64,000 nucleotides of DNA. It comes from Tetmemena sp. SeJ-2015 (lineage: Eukaryota > Ciliophora > Spirotrichea > Sporadotrichida > Oxytrichidae). The notes under the pieces are model-generated. The model was not told the DNA's origin. It searched no databases and saw only the letters and a list, made by a program, of their open reading frames with translations. The position numbers were made by a program, and so were the translations under genes. Location of the stretch: positions 27,519 to 91,518 of the forward strand of contig JAJKFJ010021279.1 in the NCBI GenBank assembly GCA_027382625.1, written 5' to 3'. Positions 10,537-22,713 of this stretch are shown one piece after another (within the stretch, counting starts at the first letter, position 1; each line of letters begins with the position of its first letter).

Positions 10537-13500
10537 TCAAAGTGGCTGGGATTCTAACCAACCCACTGATTGCTTCTGAAAAGAGTTTTCATTAATTCTT
10601 TGGTACATATTCGACGATTTATCATTTATGGCAGAGTAAATAAATTAAAGTTGTTCAAAGACCTAAATTAAGAATTTCTAGTGGGATCGAAACTCATCAA
10701 ATTTTCATTCATCTAAGGTCTTAGATTATTCCTCAGGTGCTAGATAGATTCTGTTTTAAATTAAGTAAAAAAAAAGATTCTTGGATTGACAAAATCTATT
10801 CCTATCTACCATAGTTTATTCTGTCTAAATCTTAGGAATGATACTCTCCCTACATGCCTTAATCATTATTTTGAAACATTCTTTTAGCGATACTTGAGAG
10901 AAGTGGATTTCTCAACCCATTTAGTCCTGATTTGGAATTGTTTTAACTATATGGAGTTGACCTATCAGCAATATTTGGTAAGAGTGATAAAAAAAGGTAA
11001 ATATGTTTTAAATAAAGATCTATCTTCCTTCTCTATTTTACTGGGCTAATTTAATTAAGGTAGTGCCTTGAGTTCATCTAAAATTGTTGACTTCGTGTAT
11101 TTAGCATCAAGAGTTGTTCTTTTAAGTTCATTTTAGACTTTATCTCTTAAGGAACTTAGTTTAGAAGCAGTCTTTTCATGGAAGCTTTGAAAATCTTCTA
11201 TTTCTCTATTTCTAAGCAGGTCTATCTTTTCCCTTTCTCTTTATCTATCTTGCTCTAGTCTTGCGGACTTCTCTCTCGCTTCTTTCATTCTCGTTTTGAG
11301 ATCTGAATTCTTCTACACTGATAAATGCGTCTAATAATCCTCACTTTTTGAATAAGGATCTAAAGTTGAATTGTTTAGATTATGAATGCTTTATTTCAAT
11401 AACTTAAGATGCTAAGATATAGGATCGTTTTAGGTGTTTCTAGTTTGAATATCTTATGGAAAAGCTTAAAGCTAAAACTGATAAGATGAATCTCTTATTC
11501 CATTTAGCTTGTTTTCCGATTCTTTAATCTTCTCTTAAAATATTTAGTCCCATTTCTTTGCCTCGTTTCCTATTTATTGCTCAAAATGCATATATTCATC
11601 ATTTATCTTAGATCTCTATTCCTTCACATTTTCTTCATAATGATTATTTTGAGCTTACTGCTCGCCCTATAGATCGCATAACATCTTACTTTCTTCTCTC
11701 CGCAGTTTATCTAATTTAATCTACTTCTCTAGACCTTCTAAGTTTTAGATCCTAGTTCTCTTTATCCTTTATAAAGTTAAGGTGCGACTCTATACTCTAA
11801 ACCATATTCCTTTGATTGGAAGGGGAATCCCTTGGCAGATTTCTACTAAACGTGAAGCCACCATGATCTTCCTGATATATATCTAAGCTCTCCTGATTTT
11901 GAGATGACACCCTATCAATAAGGAAATTTTCATCGAATTTTTCCAAGTCTCTCTATCTCTTTTGCTGATCATACTCTCCTAAATCTAAAAGGAGCTTTGC
12001 AGTTTGACTTTACTTCATTTCCATAAGCTCACTTACATGCACTACTTTCTATCGAAGATTATCCTCTTTTTCTAGCTCACTACGGATGTCAGGAATCTTC
12101 AGAGGAGGAAGTGCATTTATTTAAATTGGGACGATAGCATCTTCAATCCTGCCTCTATCGGCTTGCAAATTCTTTGAGATTATCTCCTAGAGTCTCATGG
12201 TCTACTTTAAATGCTTGCTCCATTTCCAAGGATCTTCTTATCTCTAAATTAGCCTAGTCTTAAAACTGAGATTTGTTGATGCATTTGTTAAACTCTGGCC
12301 ACTGACTAAACAAAGGGTGGTTCTTGGCATGATCGCATGCATCCTTACCAGTTGCATCTCTAAGATGTAGTTCAGCCCCTTTCTAAATCAGGAACCTCAC
12401 TGCCTCTTAGTGGCCCCTAGGAGAATGCATATGATCAAAGATGTCTGATTATCCTTATTCTGATGGTTTATAGATGCCTGTCGAGAGAGAAGCTTAGAAG
12501 CGAATTCTAAGTTTCCCTTCATCAGATATTTTGTAAGCAGTGTCAAGCCTTTGCGATCTTCAGTATCTAAATACTTAACTCTCAAAGTAAGATAGTTGAC
12601 TATCTCATCTTGCTCAATAAAAATAATATGGGCAGCAAAGTGAATGGGGTCATAACCCTCTTTACTAAATATGCTGTCAAAAGTGCACCCAGCGTCACAA
12701 ATTAGCTCAATCACCTTTAGGTATCCCTGCTTAATTGCGAAGAATATTGGAGAGCATTCTTCTTAATTAGGATCCAGTAAACTTATGCTAGCTCTCCTTT
12801 CGATTAAATACTTTACCACTTCGAGTTTCCTCTATTTTATATAGACAAATTAATTTATATTAAGGTAATTTGAAGAAAATAAGATTAATCTTTACTATAA
12901 GTTAGAGAAGGTTTCCATATTTTACAAACTCTCTTAGATTGAATAAATAATAAATGCCTCTCGTAAATCATTAAGATTTCTTTGAAAACTTTTTCTAATT
13001 TATCTCATCTTCTATTCATATAATTATTTACCTTTAGCTACATAAAGAGGATTTATTCCCTAAGGAGAAGTATAATTGATATCGGCACCAGCCTTGTAGA
13101 GCATATCTAAGATCCTTAAATTTCCAGTATAAGCAGCTATTCCTACAGCCGTTACACCATTATTTTTGGGAATGTTGAGAGGATACCTTATGTCGAGCAG
13201 TGCAGAGACTATCGTTTCATTGCTCTTTTTTACAGCCATGTGTAATGCATTCGACCCATTCTAGTTTTTAGCTAAAATGTCTACTCCTTTAGAAATCATC
13301 AGCTTCATTATCTAAAAACAGTTTAAAAAATGTAATTAATTTAGAGGGTTTAAACTTACCTCAACTTGAGAGTAGAAAGCTGAAATCCAAAAAGCATTAA
13401 CTCCATTCTTATCTGATTTCTGCATGTTTGTTCTGGGATTTTACGAAATCAAGGAAACAATCTCTTTACTGTAAGGTTAAACAACTTAATTTTGCTTACT

Positions 13501-13869
13501 CTCCTCTCGCACAAGCTATTAGTAATGGAAACACACCTTCTGAATTTATCTCGAAGTTCAAATCATTAACATCATGGCCATTCAATTTTATAAAAAGGTC
13601 TTTATCTCCTTTCTCAACAGCTTCCACAATTTAGCATTACCTCATAGAGAGTTTCTTTTTATATTCAGGACTCATGAGCAAATTATCAGGTAATATGATT
13701 TTTGAAGGTTTATCGTCATCAGCTTTATATAGCCCGTCTTTTTAGTTAGGCCATATCTAATTCATTTACTATTGCTACTATATCCATGAATTCTATTTGG
13801 GCTGATGATTTCTTCTAAAAGAGCCTTGATTCTGTTAAAACTCCTCATTATTATTATTCATGTTTGACT
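10537..13869 (-). CDS. Ankyrin-repeat protein with long coiled-coil tail
   Basis: Starts MNNNNEEFQQNQGSFRR (13869). A Q/N-rich head is followed by ankyrin repeats from about 13600 to 12350, for example NGSNALHMAVKKSNETIVSA, GVTAVGIAAYTGNLRILDML, EGYDPIHFAAHIIF and EAVRFLIQKGAELHLRD. After a linker comes a charged coiled-coil-like region (about 12250-11050) rich in E/K/R, then a polar C-terminus ending FQKQSVGWLESQPL with TGA at 10537-10539. A clean intron (GTAAGT...TTTTTAG) sits near 13311-13360, and AT-rich inserts near 12830-13030 and 13380-13480 break repeats. One frame discontinuity at about 12410 inside a repeat is not explained by an obvious IES (see findings). Probably a scaffold protein; partners unknown. 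Confidence 0.75.
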
Positions 13870-13989
13870 TTTAAATTATTCATTATATTCTAAGAAATGT
13901 TATGGTGAATAGAGAACGCATCAAATTTAGAATTTAAGAATGTATAAAGATATGATTGCTCTAAAATGAAAGCTGCTATTCGAATGGTT

Positions 13990-16790
13990 TCATACAAATT
14001 CCTTAGCGCACAGGCCTAAAATGGCTGCGCTCAGAACTAATTCCATACCTAGGAATCCGAAGAAGGCTACTTTGTATAGTGTAGAGGCTCTAAACAACTC
14101 CTTTCTGTAAAACTTGCTGAACACCTTCTTATCTAAATCGTCATCTTCTTCCTCTTCTATTAGGCTAGTGTCATCCTCACCGTTGTTCCTATTATTCAAA
14201 AGACAGATACTTTGAGATTATTTAAAATATTCAAGTTGACATGAACGATTGCTTCATTCTATTGTTGCGAGCCAAGCAGTCTCTGATTCATGTTGCCACC
14301 GTTGGTGTCATCTAAATCTTCAATAGAATCTTGAGTTTCATCAACTGAGATACTCATTATAATTAAATTTCTAATTGAATTAAATGCAAGATATTGATGT
14401 TGTTTTGTTATCTAGTAGCTGCGTTATCCTAAGTAGCAGCTGGAGATGATTTGCTTCTCTCTTGCTGAGATGCGAGTGGGTTTGCTTCTTGAAGCTTGCT
14501 TTCCTCATCGTTTTAGTTGCTTCTCCTGTTCCTCTCACTTTCCTATTGGATAGATCCTCTTGGATGAGTGGTGCTCGTGAAAGAGGAAGTAGCTGAGTGT
14601 CTCGCACTAGCTCTCTGGCTTTGACTGTCATTAGGGTTGTCTTTTTTTCTAAGAGCAAATACGAAAATCACCATCAGTAGAGCAACGTGGTACACGAAAA
14701 TCCAAATGGGAGGTGCAAGAAGGATGAAATCTTGAACTAACAACAGGAAGTAGATTACAAATACGTACACCTGGATGAATTTAAGTCTGATGAATCTGCA
14801 CTTGCAGTTTATCAAGTAGAATCCAAGAATTACTAAAGTCAGGAGGAGCTCTATGACGTGCTTGATAGCTATGATAGTTTTCATCACTCTATCATTGTTA
14901 GGGTTCTGTGGGTCTTCTGGATCAATTGGCTTCAAATCTCCGTCTTCAGGAGTGCTATGCAAAAAGTCTTCATTGTTAAACACTGGAAGTGCTTGAGACT
15001 TGACCTCTAAGAGCTGCAGAACCTTGTTTCTCAAAGCCTCTACATCTCCTCTTTCCTACACATTTAATGTCTTGTCTTTTCTCTGCTGAATCAATATCTC
15101 TATGTTGGAGAGTTGAGTGTCGACATACTATCACATATTTTATAAAAGTGAATAGAGTATTTGACAAATTGGTTTGTGGAATAGTATTCCTTCTTGAGTT
15201 CATCGCTCATTAAGTCTTTGAGGTTTCCATTGATCTCTGATTGAATGCTATCGATGGTCTGCTTGATTAAATCTCTGGTCAAATCAAAGTCTAAGAGAGT
15301 GACTTGGTTGTAGATTGAGAGCAAATCTAAGTTATCACTATTTTTTACCTTCATCTTCTTGACTTGGATGTTGAAGTGCTTTGAGACTTGCCCAGAGTTA
15401 GGGTCTTCATTACTAGAAGCAGATAAGTCAACTTAATCCTAAAATCAGCAGTAAATTTTAAATATCCTTGAGGTTTGAAATGACGTCGGAGATTTTCTCT
15501 TAGTTTGCAATCTGCCCATAGAGAGTGAACTGAGTAAGGGAACTATTTTTCAAAGTCACAGGCACGAAGACGCTCTCACCCAGTACTGTCATAGAAATAA
15601 ACTAAGCTGCAAAGCAATAAATAACGTCAATATTTCACCCAAAAAGTAACAAGGATAATTATAAAACAATCGAAGAGTAAGAAAGGTAAAGATGAGTTTG
15701 ATGGGAATATTATCTAGTTTACCTTCTGGGTGTTTGAAGACGTCAGAGTTAATGAGGTTGAAGAAACTGTTGACTATTTTGATTTGTGTTGCTGAGTCCT
15801 GATCTTCATCCACATATACATAGTTGCCTCCCTGAGTTCCAAAGTTAATAATCTTGCTCATTAGTTGCGTATCTGGCTGGGAGATTCCTATAGTTGAAAA
15901 TCTGCTGAAAACGCCATTCTCTTTCAGATAATCTTAATCAATAGAAATGAAAACCCAGCTGAATGCGAATAAATCTTCAAGACTTTCAACTTCCTCGTCA
16001 GTATACTGAGGGTAAGAATCCTAACCATCACTGAGCAGAGTAGATATACACTGTTGTGTAATTGTTCTCCTTAATTGCATCCAAGATATCTATCCATTAT
16101 ATTATAAACTCAGTCCTCTACTTTTTTAATCTTTGAAGGCGAGATAGAAGCCAGTGTCTCCTCCTGGCTGTGAGTAGTCGTTGATGAACTGCTAAACATC
16201 ATCTTAACTAGTGCACTTTTGAATGGCTGACTCATCGTCGAAGAAGCTCACCCAAAGTGGGACTCTTGTAGTCTCATTAGGATTTGAGGTGGCCTGATTC
16301 GTGAAGAACTTCTGGCTTGCAGCGAGTAGAGCGGCCCTGGCAACTTCTATCCTCTTGGAAGTTCCAAGCATGGTGTTCATGGATCCACTTTTATCAATCG
16401 ACACGAATACAGCTGTTGTGGCTGAAATAATTTAATTATACAAAAGGAGATGCTGCTATTTGTTGCTAGTAAGAATCCCAGGAGGTCTTGTTTAGATTTA
16501 GTTGAATATCAGAAGCAGCCATGTCATTCGCTATCTAGCTATACAAAATACTTCCTGTCAAGTCATAATCATTCTTCAGGAAGTCTGACAGACTGCCAAT
16601 CATTTCTTTAATCTCAAATGAATTTTAATAACATTTATCGTTAAATGCTGAAAGCTAAATTTGATGAATGAAAAAGGAAGTTACTTGTTTGTGAGAGAGA
16701 AAGATTTATGGATAGAGCAGATACAATAGTCAACAAAGATACTTTGGATAATAGGGTTGCAGGTCTGGGCCTATTAGGAACTGATGTCAT
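13990..16790 (-). CDS. von Willebrand A domain multi-pass membrane protein
   Basis: Starts MTSVPNRPRPATLLSKVSLL with a hydrophobic stretch that reads as signal peptide or anchor. The VWA domain (about 16440-15700) has a complete-looking MIDAS: D-x-S-x-S in VFVSIDKSGSMNTM, the threonine in QPGGDTGF, and SDG. A beta-rich/helical region follows (about 15600-14950). Then come three to four hydrophobic helices at about 14880-14650 (IIAIKHVIELLLTLVILGFY, FIQVYVFVIYFLLLVQDFIL, IWIFVYHVALLMVIFVFAL), a low-complexity tail, and a last helix FFGFLGMELVLSAAILGLCA before TGA at 13990-13992. The layout recalls secreted VWA proteins such as calcium-channel alpha2-delta, but I see no firm family match. IESs at 14353-14393 and 14186-14304 join the tail into one protein; read without them, the tail looks like a separate small gene overlapping the stop by ATGA. 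Confidence 0.78.
14186..14304 (-). other. IES, pointer CAACGGTG (119 nt)
   Basis: On the minus strand the 8-base pointer CAACGGTG occurs at 14304-14297 and 14185-14178. Excision joins DLDDTNG to EDDTSLIEEEEDDD in a single frame. Eight exact bases plus a frame correction make this one of the best-supported IESs. Confidence 0.9.
14353..14393 (-). other. IES, pointer TATCT (41 nt)
   Basis: TATCT (minus strand) at 14393-14389 and 14352-14348. Excision joins RQQNNINIS to VDETQDSIEDLDD and removes the apparent TGA at 14354-14356, merging two apparent genes. Confidence 0.75.
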
Positions 16791-16936
16791 TTATTATAAA
16801 TATTATAGCAACTACTTTCTATCAATCTTTTGAGGGTTACAGATAATTTATGTCTTCTTACCTTATAAAAGTAAAGGGAAAATGAACAGCTAAGAGTTGT
16901 AATTAAATTTGAATTTAAATGGAAGTCTAACAGTAA

Positions 16937-17558
16937 ATGGGTGGATACCCTCCCTCTCTTACTCACATCTATGATACTTCAAGCAACAACATCCACTCAC
17001 CACTCGTAGTTTTCTTGTTCTAATAAGCCTAACCAATTTTTTAGACTCCCTCTTACTCTGGATTCCCTCAAACCACTTAAAGTAGAGACAGTAACCACTA
17101 TAAGCACCCCTTCCCTTTAAGTGATGCCTCCTAGCCGGACGCTAGCGAGATACCTTACATTCAAGAATTGGCAGCCAATAACTCCCTAAACTTGACTGGA
17201 GCAGGCCTGACTGGCTTTATTGGAGGTGCTTAAGATAGACAAGGCTATACTAATGCCTCTTAATTTTAACAAAGAACAGGCTTTAACAACAATAACCTCG
17301 AAGATGATGAAGAGGAGGCCTATATGGGTAAAGGAGTTATGTGATTTTAAGTTTTTATAGAAAATGAGTTCAAGGAAGAGACAGATAAGTTCATGCAAGA
17401 TATAATGACCTATTCTAAATAGCTTGCTGTAAAATTTAGACTAGTTAAATTTATAGATTGAGGAATTGATTGGAGACTTGAGAAAAGACTAGCAAAGTTA
17501 GCAAGCGTTGCTTATTAGAACTTTAGAACTTATGAGAGACAATAAAATATCGGTTTGA
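16937..17558 (+). CDS. Small acidic hypothetical protein with helical C-terminus
   Basis: Not recognised. Starts MGGYPPSLTHIYD at 16937; an upstream ATG at about 16882 is out of frame. A polar, N/Q/S-rich first half contains SLNLTGAGLTGFIGGAQ, then an acidic patch EDDEEEAYMG. An insert near 17340-17355 carries an in-frame TGA. The C-terminal half is helical and charged (NEFKEETDKFMQDIMTYSKQ, EELIGDLRKDQQSQQ, LLIRTLELMRDNKISV), ending at TGA 17556-17558. Divergent from the VWA gene (147 bp between starts), convergent with the coiled-coil gene only 52 bp away. Confidence 0.6.
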
Positions 17559-17609
17559 TTATGAAGTTAACACATTAGCAATATTTCATATTTTAAACAT
17601 CTTCAATCA

Positions 17610-20600
17610 TCATTATAATTGTTCCCCACTATTTAAAGTCTTCTTGTGCTAGTTTGACATATTTCTCTTTTAAGCCTGTCTATTATCAAGTCTAGACTTA
17701 GAGACAAGAGCGATGCCCTTTGCAGTAAGCACCTAATGCTGTTGATTGTCAAAGCTACTGCTGTTATTTGAATATATCCCATATTCATTTGACCCTTGAT
17801 TATCTACAATCTTTCGCTAGTTCATATTCATACCCTTAGTTCTGTTCATCTCTAACTGTTGTTGCTATGATAAGTTCGAATCGTTCTCTTAAATACTCAA
17901 TAAAGAAAAGCTACCGCCTCCAAAAGCCTAATTCTATTTGGGGATTAGCCTGTTCAAATCAATCGGATCTCTACTTTGCTCTCTCTAAGTGCTTTGAAGT
18001 ACAATCGAATTTATATTTTGTGATGGAGGCATTTAGTAATCTACATCATGAGTTTGAGTGCCACTCTATACTTTGCTATCTTCTTGCATATGCAACTATT
18101 CAAGAGTATTCTAGCTTTCCATTTCATTAAGAATATTTTTCTAAATAATCTGAGTATCAATGAGACTCACAGATCTATTAACATCTCTCAGACTTTACTT
18201 ATTAAACTAGGTTGTACTATTGAGGGATTTCTTAGCTGTGCTCTAGAGACTTGAGAGAATATTTGCACTCTTTTGAGCTTGGTAAAACTCCTACAAGTCT
18301 TTGAATATCTTTGAACCTGTCAAATTTTTCTCCTTAAATGGATAGCTAGTGTTTTAAACTACATCTTAGGCATTTGCTCATTAGAGTCACTAGCATCTTA
18401 TTGAACTTCTTGCATTGAAAGTAAACTTCCCCGATACTAAATGTGCTATGAGCCACTTTCATGACTTGCTTTCATAAGAGCCTCTCTATTAGAGGTGCTC
18501 ATTCTAAGATTACTGTTATGGCTATTCAAAATTATCCTCCTGGGATGAGGTCTACTTTCAATTGACTTAACCGAAGTAGTCTCTTCAAAAAGACTGAGCT
18601 GCTTGTAGCTCCTCCATTTTCTTTTGATGCATCGATGATCTGTAGACCTACGATTTATTGCTATTGAGTGAAGGGAGTTTCTAGTGGTATCTATTGCTAG
18701 AAGATCCAAGAATGTTTAAGCCTAAAGCTGCTCCTCCTGCTGAGTTCATATTTACCACATTTCTACTTGTCTGATAAGATGTGGTTGGCACTGATCTAAA
18801 GTCCAAGGATTAGTTTATGAAGGAACCATTCATAGCTGAATTTTTTAAAGCCCCTGTAAATGATGAGTCTTGCGTTTCTTGATGCTGTATTTAGTTTGGC
18901 CTTTCAGCAGACGACATAAAGTTAACTCTTCTTGAATGGGATGAATAAATTTCACCTCCACTATTTCGATCTATAGCAGTAGTCCTCTCCGTAGAATTAT
19001 TTCTGTCATCTTTAAGAGCGATAGATGAGACCAAAATTTTGTTTATAGGATGCTAATTATCAAGCGGGCTTCCTTGTATTTCTTCTCTAATGTGATCATC
19101 TGTTGAATTTTCTACTTATCTAGTAAGAGATATGTATTCTACTAGACAAGACAACTGAAATATTTAATGAAAATTCTTCTAATATGCTTACAAGTTTGGC
19201 CATAGACTCAAAAGAGGAATCAGCTTACAATTTGAATTGAATCAACTCTTCAACTTTGATTTATTCCTCAGCCGCTTGTTTGAGTGCATCCTTGTTATCC
19301 CTTTTCAATCTCTTAGCAATAATTTCAATCTCCGTGTGCAGTTAGGATATATACTCTCTACTCTCTTTTATTTCATTCAAGAACGCTTCTTTCTCCCATT
19401 TTTATTGACTCTCAATATCTCGCTTCAACGCATCAACTTAAACTTAGAATCGCTTTGCAGACTCTTAAATTTAATTATCCACTCTAAAATGTGTGACAGA
19501 TTGGAATTCTTACATAGTTGGGATACTATCAACTTTAGTTTTCATTTCTTCTAATTCATCAAGACCAAAACCTATTCTCTAAAACAATTTTAATAGTCAA
19601 GAGCTTACAGAAACTGGGATTTAGTGATCACTTGTAAGTAAGCGACTGCCGCTTCTCATGTTGAGCCTATCAGTGTCAGTATCTAGTCCTGATTTTGCAT
19701 GAAGTTGCAACTGTTAGTAGTGCATAGTCACTTGCTGTTAAATGAAATTCATAACTGACGCTCTTCTCCTTTCATTCTGTTAAAACTAAGCCTACTGTAG
19801 CTTTGGGAATCTCTTGCTCGTAGCTCCGCTTTTGCTTGACTTAGGAGTTAAAGACTGTATCATGATGTCAGGCAAGCCTCCAACTGCATTCTCCCTGCGT
19901 TAGAATTAACTTGGCTGCTCTAGCTCTTTTAATCTCCATCCTCCTGAGTATCTAAGTTAGGAGGTTGCACTTAATTTTTCGATTTTTAACTTTGTTCATT
20001 GTTATCTTCATCTTCTTGACTCTCTTCCTCTATGTCTCCCAAATCTGTGTTCATTTACTTAATTTTATCGAGTAAATTAGCAACTCCGTTATCCATTAGA
20101 AGTATTTGATGGAGCTCATCAAACTTTTTCTTTTCTACCTCTTCAAGTAGCTCTCTTTACTTTCCTCCGAGTACCTCATTCAATATTTCAGATATCTAAG
20201 ACTATGTACGGATAGGTACGTATTTAAACTAAATGAGAAATTTCGAAACGGATGATAAACTATTTTTATTTAATATTTCTCTATGAAATTTTCAATAGTG
20301 AGAATTTAATTATCCTTGATATCTATCCTGTGATTTATGGAAGTTATATCCTCAATTACCCCTGCGTATTTGCTTTCGAATTCACTTGCTTGTAGTTTTT
20401 AAACGTTAAAAGTCTAGATATCCATAGACAGCTGTTCGTATTCAAGTCTGTATTATGAAAGTTACTATTGAAGCGACTCTTGTTTCGAAAGCATAGATCT
20501 TATGTTTATCTGTATAGTTTCGATGTTCACTTTACTCTACTTCACCTGAGAATAAAAAATGTCTTAAAATCTTAATTGAGAATTAAGTTGCTCAATATGT

Positions 20601-21165
20601 TTGTTCAAATCATTCACATCTTTGGTTAGTAAAATAGTAAGATATTAAAAATTTTCTCTAAATAAGTCTGTGAATGAAACTGTCCTTAGTATCTGAGATA
20701 TGCTGATTCGTTTGTGTTAACTCCTCTCTGATTTAACTATTCGCCTCTTCTTGTCTTTCTTGTTGAACTCTTATATTCTTACACGTGAATTACATCTCCT
20801 CTATCTTGCCAGAAATCCTTACAAGTGGTGATCTGTCTTCGCCTGATCACTCTTTCTCTCTTGCTCTATCTCAGCCATTTTTTGGTATATCTAATCAAAC
20901 ACAGTTGTCTGCTGATTGCTTTTGAAGAGTGAGTACTCTAACTCTTCTATTCTGCTGCTGTGGTTGGATTGATTTTTCTTCAAGCCAAAAAGCACCTCTC
21001 TATCTTCATGAGATCTCTATACTGTCGGCTGTAAAAGTTCGAAAACCCTAACTTTCGCATTCTTGTTTCCAAGTCAAACCAGTTTAACTCGAAATCTGAG
21101 TTACCCCCTACAAAAATTCATTAGAACGCTTAAAAAGAAATGATACCCTCATCTTGATGTTTCAT
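17610..21165 (-). CDS. Large coiled-coil protein
   Basis: Starts near MKHQDEGIISF (21165); stop TGA 17610-17612. From about 21050 to 19200 the reading is dense in heptad-like E/K/Q/L segments, e.g. NHSSRIEELEYSLFKSNQQT, VFDQIYQKMAEIEQERKSDQ, LNEVLGGKQRELLEEVEKKK and NEIKESREYISQLHTEIEII. From about 19150 to 17620 it becomes polar and S/N/Q-rich (MSSAERPNQIQHQETQDSSF, NMNSAGGAALGLNILGSSSN). The frame shifts many times, consistent with several IESs, and an AT-rich block near 20640-20690 is one. Such architecture is common in centrosome, cilium and cytoskeleton proteins; the sequence gives no specific name. Convergent with the small + gene at its 3' side. Confidence 0.65.
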
Positions 21166-21276
21166 TTTACGAATTATAAAACTCTTGAATAAGAGATAAT
21201 TTAAGTTAGATTGAGAAAAATTAAAGGTGATTAAAAAACTCTATTGATATAATTTTCGGCTAAATTCATATAGGAA

Positions 21277-22471
21277 TCAATCATAGAGTCCTTCTTCCTC
21301 CACGATTGGCTTATAATACATCGTTGTTATAAACTTAGTCTTGTTCAATCTCTGAGTTAGTGAAATCACTGTCATCTATTCAGTTTGATCCCTCCAAGTA
21401 TTCACATGATTCCTATAAATTCATAAGTAAGTCAAATTAAATTCTTACAAAACAACATGCGAAGGAGTATCTAGCTAGGTATCGAAAAATGACTTATTCC
21501 CATGCAAAACTTCCTTATTTAAAGATGGCTTGGAATATTTCTCGTTGTGTAAAGGTATGTCATCTCTATTCAAGAAGTTATATTGAAAATGAATTGGCAT
21601 GACTTGTGCATCCTAATTAATTTCGGCTAAATTAGGCATCTACTATCCATAACTTGAAGTGGTTTGAGCCTACCAGCACTACTTTCATATCTCTTCCTTC
21701 TTTGCGTTGCTTACTATTAGGCTTAACTTGCGGCATCTCCATGCCCTGCTCTGTCTTAAACATGGCAGGATTTTGAATTTACTAAGGAGGAGCAACTGGA
21801 GCATAATTAGAAGTGTCAATGAAATTGTTAATGTTGCCATTATTGTCTCTGCATGTTGGATGATCTGGGGCAAATCTCCAGTCATTATCTACTATGAATT
21901 TGTAGTAGTGCACACCTCTTTCTAATGTTTTAGTGAGAGCGAATTCATTCCCATTCTTTCTTTGCATTTCAAGCCTCTCCTGCCACTTATTGAAGCTTCC
22001 TATCAGACACACATTTTGTCCTCCGAAATTCCAAGTAAAAGTGAAGCTGACCATATCTGCTTGCTTCACAGGTGGAGCGGTTTGAGTTAGCTATTGCTAT
22101 TAAGCTTATGAGTGTGCTTCTGAATTGATACTAATTCTGTTTTCCACACCTCCAAAGAGGCTGCTGCACTCTGAGTCAGAGTTTGAGAACCTATTTCAAG
22201 TTTAGCTTGGGTTAAAATTTAGATTTTACCTGTTGATGTTATTAGGATTTAAAGTTAAGGATTCGTTTGAGGAGGAGAACTGATCTGTTTGCTTCCTTCT
22301 TTAAGTAGCAGTCTCTGATGCTGCAATTTACTCAATCATTCCAGGCTTGTTATGATGATTTATCTTTAAAAATCTTTTAAAAGTTTTAAGTAATGAATGA
22401 TTTTATCCGTGCCCTCCTTGGTTTGAATCCCCTGGCATAGGGACGCCCATTTGTGAATGCTAGGATCCCAT
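21277..22471 (-). CDS. AMP-activated protein kinase beta subunit
   Basis: Scaffold subunit of AMPK/SNF1 kinase that links alpha and gamma subunits. N-terminus MGSQHSQMG has a glycine at position 2, fitting N-myristoylation as known for AMPK beta. The carbohydrate-binding module (CBM48) is complete at about 22060-21790: VSFTFTWNFGGQNVCLIGSF, NKWQERLEMQ, YYKFIVDNDWRFAPDHP. The C-terminal alpha/gamma-binding (ASC) domain follows at about 21640-21290 and ends HVVLNHVNTWRDQTEQMTVI, LTQRLNKTKFITTMYYKP, VEEEGLYD. Introns lie in the ASC domain near 21418-21454 (GTAAGA...TATAG) and in the head near 22192-22230; one IES at 22361-22402. Family assignment is firm because both domains and their order match. 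Confidence 0.92.
22361..22402 (-). other. Probable IES, pointer AATCAT (42 nt)
   Basis: AATCAT (minus strand) at 22402-22397 and 22360-22355 around an AT-rich insert in the AMPK beta head. Excision gives GGHGQNHHNKPGMIEQIAAS. The length is a multiple of three, so the frame is silent. Confidence 0.6.
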
Positions 22472-22713
22472 TGAAAATTTATAATTGATTTTGATAATTA
22501 ATTAATTTCAATCTGCATATTCTCCCATAGTCTTACTTAATCCCAATTAATTTACTACGGATCTTTATAGTGTAATATTGCGTAATTAATTAAAGTGAGG
22601 GGATTGATTGATAAATTTATTTATTTTGTAATAGTTACGTTGGAGACATAGTATTTTAAAAAGATTATTAAGAGTAGGTAAAAGCAATTATATTTTTGAG
22701 ACCGTAATTAAAA

